Assembly (NCBI GenBank): GCA_963706905.1
Contig: CAVPNY010000011.1
Coordinates: forward strand, 186,001-250,000
Direction of reading: 5' to 3'
From: CAVPNY01 sp963706905
GTDB lineage: Bacteria > Chloroflexota > Anaerolineae > Anaerolineales > UBA4823
Length of the DNA: 64,000 nt
Under the pieces are notes generated by a model. That model did not search any database and was not told the DNA's origin. It saw nothing but the letters and a program-made list of their open reading frames with translations. Below, piece by piece: positions 8,062 through 17,735 of this stretch (its first letter is position 1; each line of letters begins with the position of its first letter). Made by a program: the position numbers and the translations under genes.

Positions 8062-9381
8062 ATGAATTCCATGCGTGAAGTGTTGCTTGAAAAGCTGCAC
8101 AACCGGACAGCCAGAGTGGCTGTCTTGGGGCTGGGTTATGTAGGTTTGCCTCTGGCTACTGTTTTTGCCGAGGCAGGATTTCATGTGACTGGCGTTGAGC
8201 CAGATAAGAAAAAGATAGAAAGCCTGTTGGCAGGAATTAGCTACATCCAGGATGTGCCCAGCGAGCAGGTCACTCGCCTGGTTCGAGAAGGTAAATTGGA
8301 TGCAACCAGTGATTTTTCTGCTTTGCAGGAGGCGGATGCGGTCAGCATCTGCGTTCCAACCCCGTTGCGCAAAACGGGAGATCCAGATTTATCTTACATT
8401 TTGAGCGCCAGTGAGAGTCTGGCCCGGTATATGCACACTGGGATGGTTGTTGTATTGGAGTCCACCACCTACCCGGGAACCACACGTGAGATCATGTTGT
8501 CGAAATTGACCGAAAGCTGCGAGTTGGAAGTCGGCAAGGACTTCTTCCTGGCTTTTTCGCCAGAGCGAGTAGATCCAGGTCGCAAGGATTGGACCACCTA
8601 CAATACACCCAAAGTAATTGGAGGGATTACCCCGGCTTGCTCGGAAGTAGCTGCCTCCTGGTATGCTCAGGCTTTGCAAACTGTGGTGCCAGTCTCTTCC
8701 GCGGAAACTGCGGAGATGGCAAAATTACTGGAGAACACCTTCCGCATGATCAATATCGGCCTGGTTAACGAAATGGCGATTATGTGCGACCGGTTGGGGA
8801 TCGATGTATGGGAGGTAATTGAGGCTGCTGCGACGAAGCCATTTGGGTTTATGAAATTCACTCCAGGACCAGGCTTGGGGGGGCATTGTATCCCGATTGA
8901 TCCGCTGTATCTTTCCTGGAAGCTGCGCGCCTTGAATTACACTGCGCGTTTTATTGAGCTGGCCTCAGAGATAAATACGGGAATGCCGCGTTACGTTGTC
9001 AGCAAAGTGCAGGATGCGCTCAATGGACATTCCAAGGCGTTGAATGGCAGCCGCGTCCTGGTGTTGGGGGCAGCCTATAAGCCAGATGTTGACGATCTAC
9101 GTGAATCGCCGGCTTTAGATGTGATTGGGCTGCTTCTGCAGAAAGGCGCGCAGGTACAGTATCATGACCCGTATGTCTCGACCATCCAGCATGAGGATTG
9201 GACATTACACGCGGTATCTGACGTGAATGCATCTGCCCGGGAAGCGGATTGTGTGGTTATCATCACTAACCATTCTGTGTATGATTATCCCAATCTGCTT
9301 AAGAATGCGTCAGTAATTGTCGATACACGCAACGCGCTGGGATCGGCTGGACGGAATAACCCGAAAGTTGTCCGCTTATAG
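8062..9381 (+). CDS. Nucleotide-sugar 6-dehydrogenase (UDP-GlcNAc/UDP-glucose type, WbpA/WecC-like)
   Basis: A 439-residue NAD-dependent dehydrogenase oxidising C6 of a UDP-hexose to a UDP-uronate. The Rossmann motif GLGYVG is at 23-28, the YPGTTRE loop at 137-143, the active-site lysine region AEMAKLLENTFRMIN at about 217-231, and the catalytic cysteine C276 in GPGLGGHCIP. The overall wording is closest to WbpA-like UDP-N-acetylglucosamine dehydrogenases, but UDP-glucose cannot be excluded. It starts at ATG 8062 with TTGAGGTG upstream and opens the glycan island; the next gene is a uronate-type 4-epimerase, a common pairing. Confidence 0.9.
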   Translation: MNSMREVLLEKLHNRTARVAVLGLGYVGLPLATVFAEAGFHVTGVEPDKKKIESLLAGISYIQDVPSEQVTRLVREGKLDATSDFSALQEADAVSICVPTPLRKTGDPDLSYILSASESLARYMHTGMVVVLESTTYPGTTREIMLSKLTESCELEVGKDFFLAFSPERVDPGRKDWTTYNTPKVIGGITPACSEVAASWYAQALQTVVPVSSAETAEMAKLLENTFRMINIGLVNEMAIMCDRLGIDVWEVIEAAATKPFGFMKFTPGPGLGGHCIPIDPLYLSWKLRALNYTARFIELASEINTGMPRYVVSKVQDALNGHSKALNGSRVLVLGAAYKPDVDDLRESPALDVIGLLLQKGAQVQYHDPYVSTIQHEDWTLHAVSDVNASAREADCVVIITNHSVYDYPNLLKNASVIVDTRNALGSAGRNNPKVVRL

Positions 9382-9414
9382 CTTGTCAGAAAAATTCGCT
9401 CCAAAGGATCCAAT

Positions 9415-10412
9415 ATGGCCAAATACCTGATCACCGGCGTCGCCGGTTTTATCGCTTCCCGTGTGGCTGAAATGTTGCTGGATGAAGGTCATGCGGTGGT
9501 CGGGATCGACAATTTGAATACCGCCTACGATGTTCGTATGAAGGAATACCGCCTGGGGAAATTACGAGGACGTCAGGGTTTCCAATTTCAGCATTTAGAT
9601 ATTTCTGAACGTGCGGAGATGGAAATCTTTGTTTTCCCAGGAGTATCGCCAGGCCGACGAGAAACAGTTTGCTGCAGTGATTAACCTGGCAGCAAGAGCT
9701 GGGGTTCGACAGTCGGTGGAGAATCCCTGGGTTTATGTAGATACGAATGTTACTGGGACACTCAATCTGCTTGAATTGAGCCAGCGCTATGACGTGCCAA
9801 AATTTATTTTGGCATCCACTTCCAGCGTTTATGGGACTGACGCGCCTCTCCCAACCCCTGAAGAGGCGGTCAGTGATCGGCCACTCCAGCCTTATGCAGC
9901 CAGCAAGAAAGCGGCCGAGGTGCTGTGCCACGCCTACCATTATTTATATGGGATCGATGTGACCATCTTCCGCTATTTCACTGTGTATGGCCCGGTTGGG
10001 CGTCCAGATATGATCATGTTCCGCTTGGCACAATGGATCTTTGAAGGACAGGACTGTCATGATAAATGGTGATGGTGAACAATCACGTGGTTTCACCTAT
10101 ATTGATGACATTGCGCGGGGGACAATCCTGGGTCTCCAACCAGCCGGCTATTCGGTGATCAATCTTGGCGGACATGAGACAATTAAAGTCAATGAGTTGA
10201 TCCGATTGTTCGAGAATACAATTGGGAAAAAAGCCAGGATCGAGCACCAGCCGGCTCACCTGGCAGACATGCAAGCGAATTGGGCTGATGTCGAGAAAGC
10301 CGGGCGTATATTGGGTTGGGAACCCAGATATTCCTTAGATGAGGGGGTTGCAAATCTCATCAAGTGGTACGAAGCGGAACGTTCCTGGGCAAGCCAGATC
10401 CGGATCGATTAG
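9415..10412 (+). CDS. NAD-dependent epimerase, UDP-glucuronate 4-epimerase-like (two apparent frameshifts)
   Basis: An extended SDR epimerase. It has the N-terminal GVAGFIASRV loop, DNLNTAYDVRMKEYRL as in UDP-uronate 4-epimerases, the catalytic YAASK (about residues 160-164 after repair), and a C-terminal ADMQANWADVEKAGRILGW segment. The frame breaks twice. The first is around the AAA run 9623-9625, where one extra A would be removed to read EMESLFSQEY. The second is at the GG 10051-10052, where one extra G would be removed to read FEGQTVMINGDGEQSRGF. With both repaired the product is exactly 331 residues. It follows the dehydrogenase by 33 bases, so UDP-GlcNAcA to UDP-GalNAcA, or UDP-GlcA to UDP-GalA, is the likely pathway. 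Confidence 0.85.
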
Positions 10413-10442
10413 GTTCACAGGACGAAATCTGTCTGGAATTCG

Positions 10443-11802
10443 ATGCAACCATCTCCCGCCAATCGGATCGAGAAGCTCCTGGCTCGCGTATTGGACAACC
10501 AATTGATCCGCCGGGTTGTGAAGAACTCCGGCTATCTGTTCAGCGCGGCGGGGATTGCTGCGGTGCTGAGTATGCTGCAAAGCATCCTTGCTGCTAGGCT
10601 CCTGGGAGTGACCGAATTCGGCATCTTGGGTACGATCACCGTCTTCGCTGCGGTGGTTAACAAGTTTGCATCCTTCCGGATGAGCGAGCTGGTGATCAAA
10701 TATGTAGGGCAGTATACCGAATTGGGTGAGACTCGCCGCGCGGCGGCGGTCTTTAAGGCTGCTGGTACGATTGAAACGTTAACATCGATCGCCGCATTTG
10801 GTCTGATCTGGATCCTGGCGCCATTGGGGGCGCGCTATATCGCCAAAGACGTCGCTATGACTGAATGGTTCGTGTTATATGGGTTGATTGTCCTGGCTAA
10901 CTTTATGGCAGAGAGCTCGACCGGGTTGATGCAAATTTTCGATCGCTACCGAATCATTGCGTTTATCACTGTTGCGCAGAGCGCGCTTAACCCTGGGATT
11001 GATCGGTCTGGCTTATCTCCGCCAAAGTGGTTTATTTGAAGTAGTGTTGGCGTATATGGCTGGGAAGATCTTTGGCGCACTGGTATTGGCAGGGGCAGCG
11101 ATCTGGGAAGCGAACCGCCAATGGGGGCGCGGTTGGTGGCAGGCGCCCGTCAGCCTGTTGCGTGAGCATACTCGGGAATTGGTGCGTTTTGCGGTCAGCA
11201 CCAACATCAGTGCAACCATTAATCTGGTCAACAAAGATGGCGAGCTGCTCTGGGTATCGGCCCTGACCAGTCCAACCCAGGCTGGTTTTTACAAATTAGC
11301 CCTGAGCCTGGCAAATTTGGTGCAGCTGCCGGTCAGCCCACTACCTCAGGCGACTTACCCCGAACTCTCCCGCGAGGTCGCTGGACAACGCTGGGATAAT
11401 GTCCGTCTGGTGTTAAGGCAGGGTTCTCGTATGGCCTTTGCTTACACTTTTTCAGCCGGACTATTTCTATTAATATTCGGTCGGCCTCTGATCCAGTTTA
11501 TTTACACACCTGAATTTCTCCCAGCCTTTCCTGCTCTTTTGATCCTGCTGGTGGGCATGATTTTTGCAGATACCTTCTATTGGAATCGGATTGCTTTGCT
11601 GGCGATGGGTTATCCGGACTACCCGGCTAAAGTAAACCTGATTGCGGCGGTTTTTAAGATAATTGGGATTCTTCTGATAGTGCCAATCTATGGTTATTTG
11701 GGAAGTGCAGCGCTACTGTCGGGTTTCTATTTCTTCTCGGTTTCATTGAATGTCCGCAAGGCCTGGTCCGTTCTACGGATGCGCCAAGGACAGGCGGTAT
11801 GA
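10443..11802 (+). CDS. Oligosaccharide flippase, Wzx/MATE-like (apparent frameshift)
   Basis: A polytopic membrane protein of the polysaccharide biosynthesis/export family, expected to flip undecaprenyl-linked glycans. The N-terminal signature KNSGYLFSAAGIAAVLSMLQSILAARLLG..EFG is typical of Wzx. The frame breaks at AA 10989-10990. Removing one A joins AQSAL to TLGLIGLAYLRQSGLFEVV and gives an exact 452-residue protein with about 12 hydrophobic segments. The last codons overlap the next glycosyltransferase (ATGA at 11799), so the two are coupled. Confidence 0.85.
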
Positions 11803-12983
11803 GAGTAGCAGTTATTGCTCCCTCAAGTATTCCATCCAGGCGAGCGAATAGCTTCCAGGTGATGAAGATGTGCCAGGCGATGGCTTATTCTGGTCAGGAG
11901 GTGCACCTGGCAGCCCCGGCAGGTCGAGAGAACAGTGAGAGCATGCTACGGTCCTGGGACTACCTGGCGCACCATTACGGATTGGAAAGAGAATTTTCGA
12001 TTGAATGGCTGGCAGCTTCGCCGCGCAGGCGGGGCTATGATTATGCCTGGCGGGCAACCCGTTGGGCGCAGGATTTGAAGGCAGATCTGGCGTATACACG
12101 TTTCCCGCAGGCAGCCGCGCTGCTTAGCACCTTTCACACCCCAACGATTCTTGAGTTGCATGATTTTCCACAAGGTCGCCTGGGACCATTTTTCTTCAGG
12201 CGATTTGTCAGAGGTTCAGGTTCCAGGCGGATAGTGATTATCTCGCATGCCTTGGCAGAAGATCTCTCCAGGGCGTTTAATTTTCCTGACAACGAAACTT
12301 TCCTGGTGATTGCTCCCGATGGCGTCGATTTGAGTAGCTACCTGAATTTGCCCGAACCTGCAACGGCTCGGCGTGAGTTGAGTCGAACTATCCAGGATTA
12401 TGCCTCAAAGACTGGGGGATCATTTTCTGAGGAACAATTTACAATTGGTTATACCGGTCACTTGTATGAAGGCCGTGGAATACCTCTGATCCTGGATCTG
12501 TCAGCTCGCTTGCCCGAATTGAATTTCTTGTTGATGGGAGGAGAGCCGGATGAAGTGATTGGGATGAGCAAATTGATCAGGGAGCGCGGACTTACCAACC
12601 TCATCGTGACTGGTTTCATTCCCAATTCTGAGCTACCCAACTACCAGGCAATGTGCGATCTATTGATCATGCCCTACCAACAAAAAGTAGCTGCTTCATC
12701 TGGCGGTGATATCTCCCGTTATTTGAGTCCGATGAAATTATTCGAATATATGGCCTGTGGACGGGCCATCATTTCCAGCGATTTACCTGTATTGAAAGAA
12801 ATTCTTTCGCCTAAAACAGCCAGATTATTGCCTCCTGAGGATCGAGAAGCCTGGGTTCGGGCAATTGTTTCGCTCCGGGATGATCCCACAACACGTCAGC
12901 AGCTAGGTACTGCGGCAAAACTTGCTGCTGAGGAATATACCTGGGAGGCGCGTGCTATCAAGATTCTCGCCAATCTGACGTAA
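11799..12983 (+). CDS. Family 4 glycosyltransferase
   Basis: A 394-residue GT-B-fold transferase. The N-terminal acceptor domain begins with the usual strand-loop (MRVAVIAPSSIPSRRANSFQV). The C-terminal donor domain has FTIGYTGHLYEGRGIPLILDL and the GT4 EX7E region SPMKLFEYMACGRAIISSDLPVLKE. The donor sugar is unknown. It overlaps the flippase gene by four bases, and a 126-base gap separates it from the next gene. Confidence 0.9.
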   Translation: MRVAVIAPSSIPSRRANSFQVMKMCQAMAYSGQEVHLAAPAGRENSESMLRSWDYLAHHYGLEREFSIEWLAASPRRRGYDYAWRATRWAQDLKADLAYTRFPQAAALLSTFHTPTILELHDFPQGRLGPFFFRRFVRGSGSRRIVIISHALAEDLSRAFNFPDNETFLVIAPDGVDLSSYLNLPEPATARRELSRTIQDYASKTGGSFSEEQFTIGYTGHLYEGRGIPLILDLSARLPELNFLLMGGEPDEVIGMSKLIRERGLTNLIVTGFIPNSELPNYQAMCDLLIMPYQQKVAASSGGDISRYLSPMKLFEYMACGRAIISSDLPVLKEILSPKTARLLPPEDREAWVRAIVSLRDDPTTRQQLGTAAKLAAEEYTWEARAIKILANLT

Positions 12984-13109
12984 AAGCTGTTCTCTCACCA
13001 TGATCAAACCCAAAGAAAATGAGATTGCTGCTCATACCCCTTTGTGCCTCAGAGTCCTGGTCGCAAAGAATTTCCGGCTAAATAAGATAGTATCAAGATC
13101 AGGTTGGTA

Positions 13110-14723
13110 ATGAAACTAAGGCTTCTGATCCTTGCCCATTGGAGAATGATCCTGCTTATCCTGATCAGTTTGCTGGGGTTGTCGTTTGGCCTGGCATGGG
13201 TCTCGACGCGCTTTTCGGGGGTGCAAGGATGGGGCTCATTCTTTATAGCGCTTTTAATCGGGACAGGGATCATTTTGATCAGTTGGGCGGCGGTCAAGCG
13301 TGACCAGCGTCTTTCCTTGCCTGAGTGGTTACTCTGGCTGGTGATCGGAGCCGCGTTGTTGCGCTTGTGCCTGGGCGCCTTCTGGTTTATCTCTTTACCC
13401 GTCATGGGGTACGGTTCCCGGGTGGAAAATCAGGGTTACATCATGGCGGATGCTCAGTCGCGTGACCGGAATGCCTGGTTTTTAGCAGACTCAACCAAGC
13501 CATTATGGACTGCAATTCGTGATCTGCGCCAGGTAGACCAGTATGTTGGGATGCTTTATCTGAGCGCCTCGGTTTACCGTTATCTGGGAAGTGACTTTCA
13601 CCAACCGTTGCTGATGGTGGTGTTCAGTGCTGCATTTTCATCCTTGGCGGTGCTTTTTACCTACGCGTTTACGAAACGAGGATTGGGTGACCAGGCAGCC
13701 AGACTCGCAGCCTGGATCGTTGCTTTCTATCCCGAGGCGGTACTCTTGGGAAGTTCACAAATGCGAGAGGCATACTTGATGACACTGGTCGCCGTATCCT
13801 CTTATGGTGTCATCCGGTTTTGGCAGGACCGGGTCACCAGCAGTCTGGTCTGGTTACTGGCAGGGTTGCTGCTGGCGATTCCCTTTTCGCCGCCGATGGC
13901 TGCTTTTCTGTTGCTGATTATTATTGCATTAGCCTTCGCTGTTGAAGGTCGGCAGGTTTTCCACCAACCGAAATTCTGGTTATTGCTGGGTGGATTTGTG
14001 GTTGTGGCCGGGATCGGGGTGTGGATTGCCTGGGATATCATTGCACCAAAGGGCGTATCCAATCCTGTAACTCTGATAGGGGGGTGGCTTCAAGATGCAA
14101 TTCGCTGGCAAACACTCTTCGTCAAGCGAGCTTCAGGTACTGTGCGATCGGTCTTTCGTATGACGCCTGCCTGGGCGCATGGATTGATTTTGATGGTTTT
14201 TGGAATCGCTCAGCCCTTCTTGCCAGCTGCGCTGCTGGATGAGGGCTTGCCAATCTGGCGTGGGATTGCTATCTGGCGGGCTGCCGGATGGACTGTCATA
14301 TTGCCGTTTCTGCTGGCTGTCCCATTTTTGATGTGGAAGCGCAGCCATCAGAAAGGTCTGCTGGTTAGTCTAACCGTTGCAGTCTGGCTTGGTATCCTTG
14401 TGGCTTCGTTGCGCTCTGGCGGCGATCTGTGGGACAATCCCCGCTACCGGGTCATGTTGATTTCCTTGGAAGCTGCCCTGGTGGCGTGGGTATGGATGGA
14501 AGTGCGCCGCCAGGGGAGTCCCTGGCTGTACAGGATGATCGTGTCAGTATGCATAATGCTCGCCTGGTTCTTTCCTTGGTATTTCCAGCGTTACAACTGG
14601 TTTGAATGGCCGGTTGAGGAGTTGTTTAAAACCATTGGTTTGGGTGTAGCTTGTGTCTATCTGTATCTTCTGCAAGATATCGCTAGAGTCAAGTATATTG
14701 AAATATCCAGGTCAGACAAATGA
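13110..14723 (+). CDS. Polytopic membrane protein, putative GT-C-type glycosyltransferase or polymerase
   Basis: A 537-residue protein with about 11-12 hydrophobic segments. ATG 13110 is chosen over the in-frame TTG 13104 because an AGGT motif sits 8 bases upstream. A luminal/extracytoplasmic segment (about 95-140) follows the first helices, and a YPEAVLLGSSQMREAYL stretch lies between helices, a pattern seen in Chloroflexota GT39-like proteins. The early Asp-Glu pair of classical PMT/ArnT enzymes is not obvious, so a Wzy-like polymerase is an alternative. The preceding 126 bases hold no recognisable signal beyond the ribosome-binding site. Confidence 0.65.
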   Translation: MKLRLLILAHWRMILLILISLLGLSFGLAWVSTRFSGVQGWGSFFIALLIGTGIILISWAAVKRDQRLSLPEWLLWLVIGAALLRLCLGAFWFISLPVMGYGSRVENQGYIMADAQSRDRNAWFLADSTKPLWTAIRDLRQVDQYVGMLYLSASVYRYLGSDFHQPLLMVVFSAAFSSLAVLFTYAFTKRGLGDQAARLAAWIVAFYPEAVLLGSSQMREAYLMTLVAVSSYGVIRFWQDRVTSSLVWLLAGLLLAIPFSPPMAAFLLLIIIALAFAVEGRQVFHQPKFWLLLGGFVVVAGIGVWIAWDIIAPKGVSNPVTLIGGWLQDAIRWQTLFVKRASGTVRSVFRMTPAWAHGLILMVFGIAQPFLPAALLDEGLPIWRGIAIWRAAGWTVILPFLLAVPFLMWKRSHQKGLLVSLTVAVWLGILVASLRSGGDLWDNPRYRVMLISLEAALVAWVWMEVRRQGSPWLYRMIVSVCIMLAWFFPWYFQRYNWFEWPVEELFKTIGLGVACVYLYLLQDIARVKYIEISRSDK

Positions 14724-14781
14724 TGGCGATTTTCTCCCTTGCGCTTGACAGGATGCTCGAGACCCTAAGAAGTGCGTTCAC

Positions 14782-14809
14782 TTGACCGCATATGGGGACA
14801 GGTTATAAT
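14782..14809 (+). promoter_or_regulatory. Promoter of the gmd gene group
   Basis: TTGACC at 14782-14787, a 16-base spacer, then TATAAT at 14804-14809. Transcription would begin about 27 bases before the gmd start, and a GGAG ribosome-binding site follows at 14832. The same arrangement, with the same downstream operator, recurs at 27284 in front of the MarR-like gene. Confidence 0.75.
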
Positions 14810-14826
14810 TCAGCCATTGAATTTTA
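14804..14826 (+). promoter_or_regulatory. Inverted-repeat operator overlapping the gmd -10 box
   Basis: TATAATTCA-GCCAT-TGAATTTTA: two 9-base arms matching at 8 of 9 positions when one is reverse-complemented, with a 5-base centre. The left arm contains the whole -10 hexamer, so a bound protein would block polymerase. Both arms are identical to those at 27306-27328; only the centre differs. The obvious candidate ligand is the MarR-like protein encoded at 27338. Confidence 0.7.
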
Positions 14827-14842
14827 AGATTGGAGATCATTA

Positions 14843-15810
14843 ATGCCAACTGCAATCATCACCGGCATCACCGGTCAGGATGGCTCATATCTTGCTGAGT
14901 TCTTACTTTCGAAGGATTATGAAGTAGTTGGGATGGTGCGCCGGTCAAGCACGGTGACCTTTGAGCGGATCAACCACATCCAGGATGACATAACCCTAAT
15001 CCAGGGCGACTTGCATGATCAGAGCTCTCTGGTTGATGTTATTGAAACCTATCGCCCGGATGAAGTGTATAACCTGGCGGCACAATCATTTGTGCCAACC
15101 TCTTGGAACCAGCCGGTGCTGACCGGTGAGGTGACTGGCTTAGGTGTGACCCGCCTGCTCGAAGCAATCCGGCTGGTCAATCCGAAAACGCGCTTCTACC
15201 AGGCTTCTTCCAGCGAGATGTTTGGGAAAGTTCGGGAAGTGCCGCAAACAGAGCATACCCCTCTCTACCCTCGCAGCCCATATGGAGTTGCCAAGGTTTA
15301 CGGGCATTGGATCACGGTCAATTATCGCGAATCGTACGATCTATATGCCGTTTCCGGGATCTTTTCAACCACGAGAGTCCACGCCGGGGTCTGGAATTTG
15401 TTACCCGGAAAATTTCCTATGGAGTAGCCCGCATCAAGCTGGGCTTAGCCAAAGAATTGCGCCTGGGAAACCTTGAAGCGCGCCGTGACTGGGGATTTGC
15501 TGGGGATTACGTTGAAGCGATGTGGTTAATGCTCCAGATGGACAAGCCAGATGATTTCGTGGTTGGTACGGGACAAACTCACTCGGTGCGCGAGTTTTGC
15601 GAACTGGCATTCAGCTATGTAGGTCTGGATTATCAAGATTATGTTGTTCAGGATGCGCGTTTTTACCGCCCAGCCGAAGTAGATTCGCTAGTGGCTAATC
15701 CAATAAAAGCCAACCAGGAATTGAAATGGTCACCTAAAGTGGATTTTACAGGCCTGGTGCACATGATGGTGGATGCAGATTTGAAACGGCTGGCTCTGGA
15801 AATCGATTAA
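14843..15810 (+). CDS. gmd: GDP-mannose 4,6-dehydratase (apparent frameshift)
   Basis: Converts GDP-D-mannose to GDP-4-keto-6-deoxy-D-mannose, the precursor of GDP-fucose, rhamnose and related sugars. GITGQDGSYLAEFLL, the RRSST loop, ASSSEMFG and the catalytic YGVAK (about 147-151) are all diagnostic, as is the later FNHESPRRGLEFVTRKI block. The frame breaks at the TTTT run near 15362-15365. Adding one base joins AVSGI to LFNHESPRRG and gives an exact 322-residue protein, so this is a deletion. A reductase for the product lies at 28909. The TAA stop overlaps the next ATG by one base. Confidence 0.92.
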
Positions 15811-17729
15811 TGCCACAAGCCGGTTGGTGGAAGAGACTGGCGTCAGGATCATTCCTCGCCAATGGATTGGCCATTTTTGGGGGTATTTACTATCTTTTCC
15901 AGTCATGGGGGTATGCTCACTCGCAAACCTCGGTTCTCGATGAAGGCGCGTATCTGGTCAAAGGATATTTATTTGCTATAGGCCAATACTGGCCTTATCA
16001 AGACTACGGGTTTTGGAGCAATCACATGCCCCTGGGCTTTTTAATCCCAGGCTACGTTCAGGCTATCTTCGGACCTGGATTGAGAACAGGGCGGATTTTT
16101 GCAGTTATCCTGGGTGGATTGCTGCTCGTGGGATTGTGGATCACTGTGCGGCGATTTGGAGGGAAATGGTGGGCCGCGGCAGCGATTTGGGCGATGGCTT
16201 TGAATATCGCCTTGATCAAGATTTATAGCATGGCAATCTCAGAGGTACTGGTTGCATGCATGCTGGTGTGGGTTCTGGCTTTGACATTGGGAGAAGCCAG
16301 GCCTGTATGGCAAATCCTGTTAGGTTCTGTCCTGGCGGGGGCAATGGCATTAACTCGTCTCAATCTGGTGCCCGTGCTCCCCTTTTTTGCAGCCTATATC
16401 TTCTGGCAACATGGGAGACGGGTAGGGGTGTGGGCGACGCTGCTCAGTTTTGGGGTGCTTTTGATCGGCCATGCGATTTACTGGCCGGGTATTATGCGTT
16501 TGTGGGCTACCTGGATACCCACGGATTTCTTACCATACCTGGCGCGCTTCCGGCCTCCAGAGGCGACTCCACTTTGGGATCCCCCGATCAATTGGGAAAA
16601 CCGCCTGTTGAGTTTTTTTATGGCTATCCGTTTCCATTTTGCAGGTACTGTTGGAGTGTTGGTTACTCTGTTGCTCTGGCCTAAACGCCAGGATTGGAAA
16701 AGCGAGAGTCATTTTCGCGCTTGTGTATTTCTAGTGATCTTGTTCGGTCTCTTGTTTTTCCTGCATGCCTGGGCCTCACTTGGCTTGAATCCGCAATCGC
16801 ATGATGCAATGGGGAAGAATTACTGTGTGTTCTGTTTCCCACTTTATCTGGGTTTCTTCTCTTTTGTTGGCTTGATACTAGTCGCAGCATCGGCCAGCTC
16901 CTGGCGGCTCCAAATGCGCGGGTGGTTACAACCGCTGGTAATCGCTTTGATTCTGATTATTTCAACTGGCATCGGTTTTGCAGCCTTCGATGAGCTGGAC
17001 GATCAATTGCTACCTGTATTGGAGACAAGAGTACCTCAAGTCGATGGTTTGCGGGTGCTTCCCGATCAAGTCAGGTTGAAAAAAGTATTGCGCGAGAGAT
17101 CTGGCTTAACCCATAAAGAATTCGATCAGGTCAGCCGGCGGGTATTGCCAGCCTCAGCTGGTTTTCTTTTTGGCGTTGGCGTCCTGATATTGACCTCAAT
17201 CTTGGTATTTATTAACTGGAGGATCGGTTGGTGGAAAGGGGTTTCCTTCGCTCCGCTGGCGTTAATGACGTTTCTGGCGGTTGGCACCTTGTTTTCCCGT
17301 ACATTATTTTTCGGGGGTGGTTATCACAACTATGATTGCTCAGGAGATGTATTAAAAAGTTACGAAAAAGTGGGAAAACAACTATCGGATCTCATTCCCC
17401 CTGGATCAACAATATATTGGAATGGCGGTAACTCAGCGGTCCCGTTACTTTATCTGAAGGATATCCAGATCTTTGCCCCACAGATCAACAGCGATTACAC
17501 ATTCCGCCTGGATGGTGATCCGGATAAGTTGTTCAGATATGGTTTTTGGAATGAACAACTGGCTTACCACTGGGCTGATGAAGCCGATTTTATCTTGATC
17601 GAAGAACGCCGATTTAGCAGTTGGCTAGAAAACCTGGCTGATGAGAATGGATTCCACAAGGTCGCTGAAACAGCACCGGCTTTGCCTTGTCGGGATGACT
17701 TAAACATCCTGGTGTTTCAAAGAAAGTAA
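15810..17729 (+). CDS. Polytopic GT39/ArnT-like glycosyltransferase
   Basis: A 639-residue integral membrane protein. An Asp-Glu pair (D44-E45 in SVLDEGAYLVKGY) lies in the first extracytoplasmic loop, as in PMT/ArnT GT-C enzymes, and is followed by WPYQDYGFWSNHMPLGF. About 11 hydrophobic segments are seen, then a roughly 130-residue soluble C-terminal domain (PPGSTIYWNGGNSAVPLLY...). Such enzymes use polyprenyl-phosphate sugars outside the membrane. It is tightly coupled to gmd (TAATG) and 6 bases before the next membrane protein gene. Confidence 0.75.
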   Translation: MPQAGWWKRLASGSFLANGLAIFGGIYYLFQSWGYAHSQTSVLDEGAYLVKGYLFAIGQYWPYQDYGFWSNHMPLGFLIPGYVQAIFGPGLRTGRIFAVILGGLLLVGLWITVRRFGGKWWAAAAIWAMALNIALIKIYSMAISEVLVACMLVWVLALTLGEARPVWQILLGSVLAGAMALTRLNLVPVLPFFAAYIFWQHGRRVGVWATLLSFGVLLIGHAIYWPGIMRLWATWIPTDFLPYLARFRPPEATPLWDPPINWENRLLSFFMAIRFHFAGTVGVLVTLLLWPKRQDWKSESHFRACVFLVILFGLLFFLHAWASLGLNPQSHDAMGKNYCVFCFPLYLGFFSFVGLILVAASASSWRLQMRGWLQPLVIALILIISTGIGFAAFDELDDQLLPVLETRVPQVDGLRVLPDQVRLKKVLRERSGLTHKEFDQVSRRVLPASAGFLFGVGVLILTSILVFINWRIGWWKGVSFAPLALMTFLAVGTLFSRTLFFGGGYHNYDCSGDVLKSYEKVGKQLSDLIPPGSTIYWNGGNSAVPLLYLKDIQIFAPQINSDYTFRLDGDPDKLFRYGFWNEQLAYHWADEADFILIEERRFSSWLENLADENGFHKVAETAPALPCRDDLNILVFQRK

Positions 17730-17735
17730 TGTCCT

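Noticed and set aside
13049..13405. Open frame on the minus strand opposite the start of the membrane protein gene
   Set aside because: It lies antisense to a well-supported plus-strand gene, has no ribosome-binding site and a composition typical of a reversed membrane-protein frame.
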